64,000 nt of DNA from Spirosoma rigui (GCF_002067135.1 NZ_CP020105.1:1240001-1304000), one strand, 5' to 3'. Positions 14,606-24,359 are shown, counted from the first letter of the stretch. Notes: a model not told the origin generated them from the letters alone. A program made the numbers and translations.

Positions 14606-16633
14606 ATGAGAACCCATGCACTGCTTCAATGCCTGTTTGTGAGTGTTGCCCTGACTACGTTGGGACCGGCGAAGCTGGCCGCACAATCCACCGTTACTTA
14701 CCTAAGCAACCGGGCTCCTCTCCACCCAAACGCCTACCTGGAACTGCCGCTGGGAGCCATTAAGCCTAAAGGCTGGCTACGGGAAATGCTCGTTCGACAG
14801 AAAGAAGGCGCTACCGGTAATCTGGATAAACTGTATCCACTCGTGATGAACAACCGGAATGGCTGGCTGGGGGGCGATGGCGATCAGTGGGAGCGGGGGC
14901 CGTACTGGATCGACGGTCTGCTGCCGCTGGCCTACCTGCTGGACGATCAGGCACTCATTGCCAAAACGAAGCCGTGGGTCGAATGGGCCATTGCCAGCCA
15001 GCAGCCCGACGGCTATTTCGGTCCATCGAAAGACTACGGCCCAGAACCCGGTCTGCAGCGCGACAACAGCCGCGACTGGTGGCCAAAAATGGTAATGCTC
15101 AAAATACTGAAGCAGTATTATTCGGCTACCGGCGACAAGCGGGTGATTCGCCTGATGACCAACTATTTCAGGTACCAGCTCCGGGAGCTTCCGGCGAAAC
15201 CGCTTGACCACTGGACGTTCTGGGCGCGCTACCGCGGGGGCGACAATCTGATGATTGTATATTGGTTGTATAAGATCACAGGCGACAAATTTCTGCTCGA
15301 TCTGGGCGATCTGATCCATAAACAGACATTCAATTACACAAACGCGTTTCTGAATACCGATATGCTGACGAAAATGGGAAGTATCCATTGCGTCAATCTG
15401 GCTCAGGGTATAAAAGTGCCCGTCATCTATTACCAGCACCATCCCGAAAAGAAGTACCTCGACGCTACACACAAAGGATTCGCTGACATCCGGAAATACA
15501 ACGGTATGGCACACGGGCTGTATGGTGGCGATGAGGCTCTGCATGGTAATAACCCGACGCAGGGGTCGGAACTGTGCTCGGCCGTTGAAATGATGTTTTC
15601 GCTGGAGAGCATGCTCGAAATTACGGGAGAGGTGGGTTATGCTGACCACATGGAGAAAATCGCGTTCAATGCGCTGCCGGCTCAAATCTCGGACGACTTT
15701 ATGACCCGTCAGTATTTCCAGCAGGCTAATCAGGTGATGGCCACGCGGCACGCCCGCAATTTCGACGTTAATCACAGCGGAACCGACCTCTGCTACGGTC
15801 TGCTGTCGGGCTATCCCTGTTGTACGTCCAATATGCATCAGGGCTGGCCCAAATTCACGCAAAACCTCTGGTATGCCACGCCCGACAAAGGGCTGGCTGC
15901 TTTGGTCTACTCCCCCAGTGAGGTCAAAGCCGTTGTGGGCGACGGAACGGCGGTCTCGTTCAGTGAAGAGACGAACTACCCCTTTGGTGAGACGATTAAA
16001 TTCACGCTGACGACCAGTAAGTCCGTTGCCTTTCCGTTCCACCTTCGCATACCGGAATGGTGTAAAAAAGGGACGGTTAAGGTTAATGGTACCGTTTGGC
16101 AGGAGGGTAGCGGTAACCAGGTCGTTATACTGAAACGAACCTGGAAAACGGGCGATGTCGTCGAGTTAGCGTTGCCCATGCACGTTTTCAAGAATAACTG
16201 GTATGAAAACTCATTATCGATCGAGCGCGGTCCCCTTACTTACGCGCTGAAAATTGGCGAGGAGATAAAACGGGTTAAGAACGAAAAAGACCCCATCGAC
16301 TACGGGGATTCGTACGACGAGATACGCCCGACAACGCCCTGGAATTACAGCCTGATTCAGGTCCCGGACGCGGCTCTGGAAGCCAGTTATACCGTCGAAA
16401 AGAAGCTTCAGGTAGCGGCCTTTCCCTGGAATCCGGAGAATGCCCCGCTACAGATTAAAACAAAGGCAGTACGTATTCCAGGCTGGCAGCTGTACAACGA
16501 AATGGCCGGACCCATTCCCTACAGTGTTATGTACAATCCGGAAACGGCTGCGCAGCAGGAAGAAATCACGCTTATTCCCTATGGGTGTACTACCCTGCGT
16601 ATTGCGCAGTTTCCGGTAACCGGCGGCCGATAA
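14606..16633 (+). CDS. GH127-family glycosidase (beta-L-arabinofuranosidase-like, DUF1680)
   Basis: 675 residues from the ATG at 14606, which gives a signal peptide (MRTHALLQCLFVSVALTT...LAA-QS). The frame extends upstream to 14432 but would then include the terminator at 14462. The catalytic (alpha/alpha) barrel shows the metal-thiolate centre expected for GH127: Glu322 and Cys324 in GSELCSAVEMM, and Cys405-Cys406 in GYPCCTSNMHQGW, where a Cys acts as nucleophile. Beta-sandwich domains follow (about 440-670). It would act in the periplasm or at the surface on L-arabinofuranosides or related glycans. It is the first gene of an operon with a sulfatase (46 bp on) and a cupin protein. The exact sugar is unknown; many DUF1680 relatives have other specificities. 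Confidence 0.88.
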   Translation: MRTHALLQCLFVSVALTTLGPAKLAAQSTVTYLSNRAPLHPNAYLELPLGAIKPKGWLREMLVRQKEGATGNLDKLYPLVMNNRNGWLGGDGDQWERGPYWIDGLLPLAYLLDDQALIAKTKPWVEWAIASQQPDGYFGPSKDYGPEPGLQRDNSRDWWPKMVMLKILKQYYSATGDKRVIRLMTNYFRYQLRELPAKPLDHWTFWARYRGGDNLMIVYWLYKITGDKFLLDLGDLIHKQTFNYTNAFLNTDMLTKMGSIHCVNLAQGIKVPVIYYQHHPEKKYLDATHKGFADIRKYNGMAHGLYGGDEALHGNNPTQGSELCSAVEMMFSLESMLEITGEVGYADHMEKIAFNALPAQISDDFMTRQYFQQANQVMATRHARNFDVNHSGTDLCYGLLSGYPCCTSNMHQGWPKFTQNLWYATPDKGLAALVYSPSEVKAVVGDGTAVSFSEETNYPFGETIKFTLTTSKSVAFPFHLRIPEWCKKGTVKVNGTVWQEGSGNQVVILKRTWKTGDVVELALPMHVFKNNWYENSLSIERGPLTYALKIGEEIKRVKNEKDPIDYGDSYDEIRPTTPWNYSLIQVPDAALEASYTVEKKLQVAAFPWNPENAPLQIKTKAVRIPGWQLYNEMAGPIPYSVMYNPETAAQQEEITLIPYGCTTLRIAQFPVTGGR

Positions 16634-16679
16634 CGTATCAAAATATAGATCGGCGGCCCTCAGAAGGCGATGTCTGCAA

Positions 16680-18137
16680 ATGATAAATAACCGACTGTTT
16701 CGCGTATTGATGTGGGGGCTGGCCATTGGTGCCGGTTGTGCCGGCAGTATGGCCTGGATGAGTAAACCCGTAGCTAAGAAACCCAATATCGTTCTGTTTT
16801 TTATCGACGATCTGGGCTACGGCGACCTGTCCTGCACCGGGGCAATGGGCTACCGCACGCCCAACCTGGACCGAATGGCGGCCGAAGGGAGCCGATTTAC
16901 CAACTTTCTGGCTGCGCAGGCGGTGTGCAGTGCGTCAAGGGCCTCGTTGCTGACGGGCTGCTACCCCAACCGAATCGGTATTGCGGGTGCGTTGGGCCCC
17001 TCGTCGGCAGTTGGCATCAACCCCGACGAGGAAACGCTGCCCGAACTCCTGAAAGAGCAGGGGTATGCGACCGGCATCTTCGGCAAGTGGCATCTGGGCG
17101 ATAAGCAGGCGTTTCTGCCGCTGCAACACGGATTCGATGAGTACTACGGTGTTCCGTACTCGCATGATATGTGGCCGCTCCATCCCGACCAGGCCCGGGC
17201 CAACTACCCGCCCCTGTTTCTGATCGAGGGCAACCGGCCGACCAAAGAAGTCAAAACCCTGGACGATGCCAGTAACCTGACGTTAAGCCTCACCGAACGC
17301 GCCGTTTCGTTCGTCCGTCGGCATAAAAAAGAGCCCTTCTTTCTGTATATTCCCCACCCGCTGCCCCACGTACCACTGGCTGCATCGGCGCGATTCCGGG
17401 GTAAGAGCGAACGCGGTCTGTTTGGTGACGTGCTGATGGAGCTGGACTGGTCGGTAGGGCAGGTGATGGAGGAGTTGAAGCAGCAGGGACTGGACAAGAA
17501 TACGCTCGTTCTCTTTATCAGCGATAATGGTCCCTGGCTCAACTACGGTGACCATGCCGGATCGGCAGGCGGGTTGCGCGAGGGCAAGGGTACTACCTTC
17601 GAAGGAGGCCACCGGGTACCGTGTCTGGTGCGCTGGCCCGGCGTCGTACCGGCCGGCCGGGTTAGCAGTAAACTACTGACAACCATGGATGTACTGCCAA
17701 CCGTAGCCAGCCTGTGCGGAGCCCGGCTACCCAAAAAAACGATCGATGGGGTCAACTGGCTGGCGCTGCTGACGGGCGATGAGTCGGTAACGCCACGCGA
17801 TCACTTCTTTTATTACTACCGGAAAAATAGCCTCGAAGCCGTTCGGCAGGGCAACTGGAAGCTGGTCTTTGCGCATCCCGGACGAACGTATGAAGGATTT
17901 TTGCCGGGTGAGGGGGGGAAACCCGGCCCAAATACCGAGAATCACGCCTTTCCCGAGGCCCTCTACGATCTGCAGCGGGACCCCGGCGAGCGCTACGATG
18001 TCCGGGAACAGCATCCCGACATTGTGGGCCGGCTGCGCAAACTGGCCGACGGAGCGCGTGATGAGCTGGGAGATGATTTACAACAACGCCCGGGGCGCGG
18101 TCTCAGAGAGGCCGGAACCGTTTCGCAAAGCCGGTAA
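16680..18137 (+). CDS. Exported type I sulfatase (arylsulfatase family)
   Basis: 485 residues. A membrane-like N-terminus (VLMWGLAIGAGCAGSMAW, about 9-27) may be a signal peptide or anchor. The alkaline-phosphatase-like fold begins at KPNIVLFFIDDLGYGDL, with the metal-binding Asp pair. The formylglycine motif C-x-A-x-R is CSASR at 83-87, so it needs an anaerobic-type or FGE maturase encoded elsewhere. Further signatures are GIFGKWHLG, LFISDNGPW and the C-terminal ALYDLQRDPGERYDV. With the GH127-type enzyme upstream it suggests breakdown of a sulfated plant or algal glycan. The specificity is not readable. Confidence 0.93.
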   Translation: MINNRLFRVLMWGLAIGAGCAGSMAWMSKPVAKKPNIVLFFIDDLGYGDLSCTGAMGYRTPNLDRMAAEGSRFTNFLAAQAVCSASRASLLTGCYPNRIGIAGALGPSSAVGINPDEETLPELLKEQGYATGIFGKWHLGDKQAFLPLQHGFDEYYGVPYSHDMWPLHPDQARANYPPLFLIEGNRPTKEVKTLDDASNLTLSLTERAVSFVRRHKKEPFFLYIPHPLPHVPLAASARFRGKSERGLFGDVLMELDWSVGQVMEELKQQGLDKNTLVLFISDNGPWLNYGDHAGSAGGLREGKGTTFEGGHRVPCLVRWPGVVPAGRVSSKLLTTMDVLPTVASLCGARLPKKTIDGVNWLALLTGDESVTPRDHFFYYYRKNSLEAVRQGNWKLVFAHPGRTYEGFLPGEGGKPGPNTENHAFPEALYDLQRDPGERYDVREQHPDIVGRLRKLADGARDELGDDLQQRPGRGLREAGTVSQSR

Positions 18138-18172
18138 AATCTGTTCGTTATCCCGTAAAGAAACGTATCACT

Positions 18173-18937
18173 ATGAAAACGATCGCTATCGGCTGGCTGC
18201 TCTTTCTGGCCGTAACACCCGTCTTTTCTCAGCGTATACCCTCGAATGTGTACCGCTGGCACCAGGCACCGGTCAGCAAACACGCGGGCTACGAAGACCG
18301 GACGCTGCTGGAAGGAACGACGCGGGATTTTAATAATTTCTCCGTCCATGCCCTGACCGTTTTCCCCAACCAGCCTGCGCAGCCCCTGCAGCAACTGGAT
18401 GAGGAACTCCTGATTATTGTCAAAGAAGGGGAGATATCGGTGACGGCTGCGGGAAAACACAAGACGCTGGGCCCGGGTAGTGTTGTCTTAATTATGCCCG
18501 GCGATGCGTACCGGCTGGAAAATAAGAGCGCAAAGCCACTCACGTACTACGTTATGCGGTACACTTCGAACGAAGTGCCGGATCTGGATCTGTACCAGAT
18601 GGCCGGGGAGTCGTTCTGGATCGACTGGAAAGAGGTGCCGTTTCAGGCGCACGACAAAGGCGGCATTCGCCGGATGTTTGACCGGGCTACGGTCATGACC
18701 CGGCGCTTTGAGATGCACGTAACAACGCTCAACGCTGGTTTGTGGAGCCACCCGCCCCACACCCATCGGGCCGCCGAGATACTGCTTTTGATGGAAAATA
18801 AGGCGCAGGAAAGCATTGATGGAGTGCTACACCCCGCCGAGGTGGGGGATATAATTTTTTTGGAAGCCAATGTTCCTCACGCGATTCAGAACACCGGTCA
18901 GGGAAGCTGTACGTACTTCGCTTTTCAGTTTGAGTAA
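18173..18937 (+). CDS. Secreted bicupin protein
   Basis: 254 residues. A signal peptide (MKTIAIGWLLFLAVTPVFS) is followed by two cupin modules. The first (about 55-125) contains EELLIIVKEGEISVTAAGKHKTLGPGSVVLIMPGD. The second (about 175-250) contains SHPPHTHRAAEILLLMENKAQESIDGVLHPAEVGDIIFLEANVPHAIQN. The second keeps the metal ligands HPPHTH-x4-E and a later His; the first lacks the HxH set and is probably structural. It is the last gene of the glycosidase-sulfatase operon (35-bp gap). Sugar binding, isomerisation or lyase activity on a released uronate are all possible; none is shown. Confidence 0.8.
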   Translation: MKTIAIGWLLFLAVTPVFSQRIPSNVYRWHQAPVSKHAGYEDRTLLEGTTRDFNNFSVHALTVFPNQPAQPLQQLDEELLIIVKEGEISVTAAGKHKTLGPGSVVLIMPGDAYRLENKSAKPLTYYVMRYTSNEVPDLDLYQMAGESFWIDWKEVPFQAHDKGGIRRMFDRATVMTRRFEMHVTTLNAGLWSHPPHTHRAAEILLLMENKAQESIDGVLHPAEVGDIIFLEANVPHAIQNTGQGSCTYFAFQFE

Positions 18938-18968
18938 CCAGACGCGAATACCCCGTTCGGGGCAGTTT

Positions 18969-18995
18969 AGGCCCGTCGCTGCGCGAAACGGGCCT
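18969..18995. terminator. Hairpin between convergent cupin and recQ genes
   Basis: Arms AGGCCCGT (18969-18976) and ACGGGCCT (18988-18995), with a CCCCG-TT-CGGGG mini-hairpin just upstream (near 18951-18962). It sits in the 69-bp gap between two genes that end towards each other and could terminate both, although the T tracts are poor. Confidence 0.55.
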
Positions 18996-19006
18996 CCGTA
19001 CACCTT

Positions 19007-20923
19007 TTATTGATTCAGCGTCAGGTTACCGTTCTTGTTGTATTTGATTTCTTCTTCGGCCAGCATTTGCTTTACCGTCTGGGCCAGTGCGTCGGCATCG
19101 GTCTGGGCGAAGTGGTGGCTCAGCTGCTTGGGCGACACGCCGGGGCCATTGGCCAGGGCTACATAATCGCGCACCTGTTCCCGAACCGCCGGCGAGGGGG
19201 GCACTGCCTCCGACGCTTTCTTTTTCCTGATGCAGTTGTCGCAGATACCGCACCGCTCGCCCGGTTTTTCACCAAAATACGCTTGCAGCAGGCGCGTCCG
19301 GCACTGGGTGGGGTGCTCGGTATAAAGAATGGCCGACTGTACCTTCCGCATCGCGAGTTCTTTCCGACGGTTCAGCTCCGCAAAGTTGATGGGTAGCGAG
19401 GGCGCGTCGTAGCGGGGGGTCAGGTAGGTAAGCTGGGGCTTGTCTTTCTGCTTTTCATAGATGATGACGTTTCGCTGGTGTAGCTGTTCCAGCAGGGTGA
19501 CCACCTCGCTCTGGTTGATCTTAAAAGCCATCGCCATCGCCGTTTCCGATATGGTGATGAACTCGGTAAAGACCTCCCCGCCGTACATGCGAAGAATCAG
19601 CTTGAGGAAGGAGTCGAAGCGTGGGTTCAGCACCTGAAATTCGTACAGTTGCCGGTTATCCATCGTCAGTGTCAGCTTGGACGGTCGGTAGTAATTCTCG
19701 CTCAGCTGGATGAGACCCTCCAGCTGGAGCTGCTTCAGGGCGTAGTGCGTTTCCTGCGGAGGCAGGCTGAACGTGTTCGTGAAGGCGCTTAGATCGAAGT
19801 CGTAGCTGTTGAACTCACCCCCGCCCAGCGGTACGGCGGTGTAGTTGGCAATCGCCTGGTACACCCGGCGCAGCATGGCCACGGGCTGGTAGAGCTGCTC
19901 CGTGCGGAACGTCAGGCTTTCCAGATCGCCGGACGTGTAGAGCATGACGGCGTAGGCTTTTTGCCCGTCGCGTCCGGCCCGGCCTGCTTCCTGGTAGTAG
20001 GCTTCGAGGGAGTCGGGTACGTCGAGGTGAACGACCGTCCGGACGTCGGGCTTATCAATACCCATCCCGAAGGCGTTGGTTGCCACCATGACCCGGGTCC
20101 GGTTTTGTATCCAGGCATCCTGTTTCGCCGACCGCTGCTCGTTGGTCAGGCCGGCGTGGTAAAAGTCGGCCGAGATGTTCTGGCGGCTCAATAGCTGCGC
20201 TACCTGCTGGGTTTGCTTGCGGCTGCGAACGTAGACGATAGCCGAGCCGGGTACCCGCTCCAGTATGCGGAGCAGGCGGTTTTCCTTATTTTCTTCCAGC
20301 ATGACCGAATACGACAGGTTCGGGCGGGCGAAAGTTTGCCGGAACAACTCCGGTGAGCGCATCGCCAGCTTTTCCAGAATGTCGGTCTGCACGTCGGGAG
20401 TAGCCGATGCAGTCAGGGCAATCACCGGCGTATCGGGAATCAGCGCCCTGAATTCGGCAATCTGCAGGTAAGGTGGACGGAAGTCATACCCCCAGGCCGA
20501 CACGCAGTGGGCTTCGTCAACGGCCAGCAGACAAACGGTCATCTGCTTGGCCCGCTCAATGACAATTTCGGTACGTAGCCGCTCGGGCGACAGGTACAGA
20601 AACTTGGTGTTGCCGTAAATGCAGTTGTCGAGTGTCGTATCGATTTCGCGGTAGTTCATGCCCGCGTAGATAGCTGCGGCTGGAATACCCCGCCGGCGCA
20701 GCTGCTCAACCTGGTCTTTCATGAGCGCAATCAGGGGCGTGACAACGATACAAACGCCCTTCATGGCCAGCGTAGGTACCTGGAAGCAGATCGATTTGCC
20801 CCCGCCGGTGGGCATCAGTACGAGCGCATCCTGCCGGGCCAGCACGGTGTTGACAACCTCTTCCTGCATGGGTCGGAACGAGTTGTATCCCCAAAACTGC
20901 TGTAATATCTGCCGCGTGGTCAT
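19007..20923 (-). CDS. recQ: ATP-dependent DNA helicase RecQ
   Basis: 638 residues from the ATG at 20923 (MTTRQILQQFWGYNSFRPMQ). A GTG seven codons upstream lies inside a palindromic repeat and is less likely. Helicase motifs in order: FRPMQEEVV (motif 0), PTGGGKSICFQVP (Walker A, I), VDEAHCVSAWGYDFR (II), ALTASA (III), YVRSRKQ (IV), VATNAFGMGIDKPDVR (V) and QEAGRAGRDG (VI). The zinc-binding RQC part shows CRTRLLQAYFGE...CGICDNC (about 540-565). An HRDC domain is absent or reduced to about 60 residues, which is normal for short RecQ forms. It unwinds DNA 3'-5' in recombination repair. It is divergent from msrB. Confidence 0.96.
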   Translation of the reverse strand: MTTRQILQQFWGYNSFRPMQEEVVNTVLARQDALVLMPTGGGKSICFQVPTLAMKGVCIVVTPLIALMKDQVEQLRRRGIPAAAIYAGMNYREIDTTLDNCIYGNTKFLYLSPERLRTEIVIERAKQMTVCLLAVDEAHCVSAWGYDFRPPYLQIAEFRALIPDTPVIALTASATPDVQTDILEKLAMRSPELFRQTFARPNLSYSVMLEENKENRLLRILERVPGSAIVYVRSRKQTQQVAQLLSRQNISADFYHAGLTNEQRSAKQDAWIQNRTRVMVATNAFGMGIDKPDVRTVVHLDVPDSLEAYYQEAGRAGRDGQKAYAVMLYTSGDLESLTFRTEQLYQPVAMLRRVYQAIANYTAVPLGGGEFNSYDFDLSAFTNTFSLPPQETHYALKQLQLEGLIQLSENYYRPSKLTLTMDNRQLYEFQVLNPRFDSFLKLILRMYGGEVFTEFITISETAMAMAFKINQSEVVTLLEQLHQRNVIIYEKQKDKPQLTYLTPRYDAPSLPINFAELNRRKELAMRKVQSAILYTEHPTQCRTRLLQAYFGEKPGERCGICDNCIRKKKASEAVPPSPAVREQVRDYVALANGPGVSPKQLSHHFAQTDADALAQTVKQMLAEEEIKYNKNGNLTLNQ

Positions 20924-20933
20924 TGCATGGATT

Positions 20934-21013
20934 CGGACGGCCACGTCCAGGAGCCGTCAGGCCAGGTTGCAAGTCAATGAGTAGCCTCTCGGCTGCCGGA
21001 CGTGGCCGTCCGG
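20934..21013. repeat. Second REP-like palindromic element (recQ upstream region)
   Basis: Arms CGGACGGCCACGTCC (20934-20948) and GGACGTGGCCGTCCG (20998-21012) form a perfect 15-bp inverted repeat. Each arm is itself a hairpin: GGACG-GCCA-CGTCC on the left, GCCGGACG-TGGC-CGTCCGGC (8-bp stem) on the right. The layout matches the element at 6567 but the sequence family differs. It occupies half of the 177-bp recQ-msrB gap. The 14-mer CGGCTGCCGGACGT from its right half recurs at about 27239-27252, upstream of the M14 peptidase gene. Confidence 0.6.
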
Positions 21014-21100
21014 CGTGGGTGCGAATTTACGGCGCGAAAAAGACAAATCGGTCGGCTGGGTGTTTTACGTTTGTAGGCAATTATCCAACCAATTGTGCAA

Positions 21101-21514
21101 ATGACGATGATTCAGAAAGTTATTAAGACCGATGAAGAGTGGCGGCAGCAGCTGACGCCGGAACAATACCGGGTGGCGCGGGGCAAAGGAACCGAGCGGG
21201 CTTTCTCGGGTGAGTACTGCGAAGCCCACGAGCCGGGTCTGTATGCCTGCGTATGCTGCGGCACCGACCTGTTCGAGTCGACCACCAAATTTGAGTCCGG
21301 TACGGGCTGGCCCAGCTTCACCGAACCCATCGCTGAGGACCGCATCCGGCTGGAAAAAGATTTCAGCCATGGGATGTTTCGTGTCGAGGTACTGTGCAAC
21401 GTGTGCGACGCGCACCTGGGCCATGTCTTCAACGACGGCCCTAAACCAACCGGTATGCGTTACTGCCTCAATTCGGTATCGCTGGTGCTAAAACGGGCTG
21501 AAGAATCAAAATAG
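21101..21514 (+). CDS. msrB: Peptide-methionine (R)-S-oxide reductase MsrB
   Basis: 137 residues from the ATG at 21101; a further ATG two codons on is equally possible. It contains the structural zinc pairs CVCCG and CNVCDAHLGHVF, the substrate motif SGTGWPSF, and the catalytic Cys in MRYCLNSVSL. It reduces the R epimer of methionine sulfoxide in proteins. There is no signal peptide, so it acts in the cytoplasm. It is not fused to MsrA, and no msrA is present in the window. Confidence 0.96.
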   Translation: MTMIQKVIKTDEEWRQQLTPEQYRVARGKGTERAFSGEYCEAHEPGLYACVCCGTDLFESTTKFESGTGWPSFTEPIAEDRIRLEKDFSHGMFRVEVLCNVCDAHLGHVFNDGPKPTGMRYCLNSVSLVLKRAEESK

Positions 21515-21531
21515 GCGATTATACAACAGGG

Positions 21532-21577
21532 GCGGGCAATCGGGGTCGGGGTTTTTCGTTATATCCCGGTTGCCCGC
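21532..21577 (+). terminator. Hairpin after msrB
   Basis: Arms GCGGGCAATCGGG (21532-21544) and CCCGGTTGCCCGC (21565-21577) pair at 12 of 13 positions, with the mismatch able to form G-U. The T run lies in the loop rather than after the stem. It starts 17 bp after the msrB stop. Confidence 0.5.
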
Positions 21578-21633
21578 AACATCTTTTACCAACGAACGTA
21601 GTACCGTATTGATCTAAGTTTACAACAACCTGC

Positions 21634-24330
21634 ATGCTTTATTGGAAATTAGCAGCCCGGTCAGTCCGAGCTGGACTTGTGCTGACGGGGAGCGTGATGG
21701 CTAGCCTCCTGCTTCCTGAAACTGCGCCGGCACAGCAGATGGCCCGATCGAACCCCTCGGCCAAAGTACGGACCATACCCTCGGCCGCTTATGAGCAGTT
21801 TGCCCGGCAACTGCATACCCAATTGCCGGTTCCCAAAACCATCTGTTACAAAACAGACCGCGACGAATTCACCCGGATTCTGCCGCCCGACGCGTTTCTG
21901 AAAGCGCGCCGGAATCCTGGTGCCCGCCTGGCACCCACGGCTCAGTTTATCGTCTCTTATTCCGGATTCACGCCCGAAGCGCAAAAAGCGTTTCAGTATG
22001 CGGTCGATATCTGGTCGAGTATTTTAGTGTCGCCGGTGCCCATCCGTATCCAGGCCAACTGGGTCCAGCAGGACCGCGGGGTACTCGGCTCAGCGGGGCC
22101 AACTGAAATTCGCGTGGGTACCGACGGTGTGCAGAAGGCAAACGGTATCTATGCCATTGCTCTGGCGGAGAAAATAGCCCGTCGTCAACTAAATCACCCG
22201 GACTCGGCCGATATCGTTGCCTCGTTCAACCGCAATAACAACTGGTACTACGGAATCGACGCCAATCCACCTACCGGCCAAACGGATCTGGTGTCGGTTG
22301 TCCTGCACGAAATATGCCACGGACTGGGTTTCATCGGTTACTTCGGCGCGCCCGATAACGGGAACGTCGGCCAATACCTGTCGAGTGGCTTTCCGGGCGT
22401 ATACGACCATTTCATCGAAAATGGACAGGGCCAGCGACTAGTGGCCTCTACGGAGCTGTTTCCTGATAACTCCAACGAGTTGTTTCGGCAGCTAACGGGT
22501 AACAATCTATTCCTGAACGGGCCGTTGCTGCGGCAGAGTACGGGTCAGCGGGCCAAAATATACGCCCCCGCGACCTTCGACCGGGGATCGAGTATTTACC
22601 ACCTCGACGAGAGCACCTACCCGGCCCGGAATGCCAACTCGCTGATGACCCCCCAACTGGGCAATGCCGAAGCTATTCACTCGCCAGGACCACTGGTGCT
22701 GAATATCATGTCGGATATGGAATGGAAAACGACATCCGTGCTGCACGATCGGCTGGCGAGCAGCGAAGACGTTACTGATCTGGTGTTTAGTACCCGTGTT
22801 ATCAGCGACACCACGCTGGCTGCCGGATCAGTACGGTTGTTTTACCGTAAGGGACCACCAACCGCTACCGACTCAAGCTTTATCGCCATTACGCCGGCCC
22901 GGGTCGGCACCACCGACGAATATCGGTACACGCTGCCGGCCGCCCAGGCGCAGGGCGACATCTGGTACTATTTTCAGGCGCAGGATGCATCCGGGCGGAC
23001 GTTCACCAACCCCGGCAAACGGCCATCGGGCCAGCAGGCCCTCAATCGGGTTCAGATTGGCCCGGACAAGGCTCCGCCGACCATCCGCTACAGTCCACCC
23101 AAAAATTTCCTCTTCACGACTGCCGTCGCTGATAGTTTACCGCTCTACGTCACCATCTCCGACGACCGGCCAACGGGCATCGACACGGCCTATGTTGAAT
23201 ACCAGATCAACGGACAGGCGCAGCCGGCATTGCCACTGCGCTACAACCGAGGGGCAATTAACGGGGTGTTTTACGACAGTCTTTACGTAAATCGCATCAC
23301 GTTTCCCGCCAACTCGCTGAAAGCGGGGGATAAGCTGACGTACCGGTTTGTAGCGCGGGATGCATCGCGGTCGACAAACCAGTCTGTCAGCCCGGCAACG
23401 GGTTTCTACGAACTAACCGTTGTGAGTCCACTGGCTCCGCGCGATCGATACACCACCACCTTTCAGAATGCCACCGCGGCTACTGATTTTGTTGGCTACG
23501 GATTCAGCGTTTCTACGCCGGTCAGCTTCACGAACCCGGCGGCTCATTCGGAGCATCCCTATCGGAACGGTGCCGATTACCAGAACCAGAGCAATTACGA
23601 ATACGTGTTGCTGGCCCCCATCACTCTAAAAGCCAATCCCGACAGCGCGGTCATGCGGTACGACGAAGTCGTGCTCGTTGAACCCGGCGACCCCGCCAGC
23701 CGGTTTGGCGAAGACGGCTTCTATGACTACGTGATTGTGGAAGGGTCCAGCGACAATGGAAAAACCTGGAAGCCGCTGGTGAACGGCTATGACTCAAACG
23801 ACCAGTTCGACTGGCTGGCTGCCTATAACCGTAGTCTGGTGTCGGGACTGCCGGGTGAGCAGAACTCCGCAACGGTGGGTACGGCGACGTTATACAAGCG
23901 ACGAACGGTGCCGATGCTGGCGACAGGAAATTTCCAGGCGGGTCAAACGATCCTGATCCGATTCCGGCTCTTTGCCGATCAGCTGGCACATGGCTGGGGC
24001 TGGGCCATTGACAACCTCGATATTCAGGTGCCGCCCCCACCGCCGGTGCTGGCCAATGAGCCCGTCAACGCCGGCCGGTTCACGGTATACCCTAACCCTG
24101 TCACGACGGGCCTGATCCGGATCGAAGCCGAGCTGAGCAGACCCGTTGCCGAAGCCGGACTGGTTATTTCCGGGCCAACGGGACAGACGTTCCGGCAGTC
24201 GACGGTAAAAGTAGGTGGTACTACCTTCAGCCAGCAGCTGGATCTAACCCAGTTACCAACGGGGCTGTACGTTGTTCGGCTGAAAGCAGGTGATGTCGTC
24301 CTGACGCAAAAGGTTATTATTGCACGGTAA
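21634..24330 (+). CDS. T9SS-secreted metallopeptidase-like protein
   Basis: 898 residues. A signal peptide (to about residue 34, ...ETAPAQQ) is followed by a catalytic-like region with the zinc motif HEICHGLGF (about 228-236), the HExxHG-type motif of metzincin-like peptidases. A third ligand is not obvious from reading. Two or more beta-sandwich regions follow (about 365-600), then an MAM- or jelly-roll-like segment (600-810). The final 80 residues are a type A T9SS sorting domain (FTVYPNPVTTGLIRIEAEL...GLYVVRLKAGDVVLTQKVII). It is therefore exported and either released or attached to the surface. It is monocistronic; a terminator follows at 24360. Peptidase activity is inferred from the motif alone. 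Confidence 0.85.
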   Translation: MLYWKLAARSVRAGLVLTGSVMASLLLPETAPAQQMARSNPSAKVRTIPSAAYEQFARQLHTQLPVPKTICYKTDRDEFTRILPPDAFLKARRNPGARLAPTAQFIVSYSGFTPEAQKAFQYAVDIWSSILVSPVPIRIQANWVQQDRGVLGSAGPTEIRVGTDGVQKANGIYAIALAEKIARRQLNHPDSADIVASFNRNNNWYYGIDANPPTGQTDLVSVVLHEICHGLGFIGYFGAPDNGNVGQYLSSGFPGVYDHFIENGQGQRLVASTELFPDNSNELFRQLTGNNLFLNGPLLRQSTGQRAKIYAPATFDRGSSIYHLDESTYPARNANSLMTPQLGNAEAIHSPGPLVLNIMSDMEWKTTSVLHDRLASSEDVTDLVFSTRVISDTTLAAGSVRLFYRKGPPTATDSSFIAITPARVGTTDEYRYTLPAAQAQGDIWYYFQAQDASGRTFTNPGKRPSGQQALNRVQIGPDKAPPTIRYSPPKNFLFTTAVADSLPLYVTISDDRPTGIDTAYVEYQINGQAQPALPLRYNRGAINGVFYDSLYVNRITFPANSLKAGDKLTYRFVARDASRSTNQSVSPATGFYELTVVSPLAPRDRYTTTFQNATAATDFVGYGFSVSTPVSFTNPAAHSEHPYRNGADYQNQSNYEYVLLAPITLKANPDSAVMRYDEVVLVEPGDPASRFGEDGFYDYVIVEGSSDNGKTWKPLVNGYDSNDQFDWLAAYNRSLVSGLPGEQNSATVGTATLYKRRTVPMLATGNFQAGQTILIRFRLFADQLAHGWGWAIDNLDIQVPPPPPVLANEPVNAGRFTVYPNPVTTGLIRIEAELSRPVAEAGLVISGPTGQTFRQSTVKVGGTTFSQQLDLTQLPTGLYVVRLKAGDVVLTQKVIIAR

Positions 24331-24359
24331 TAGCGACTATTGTTTTATAGTAGACATAT

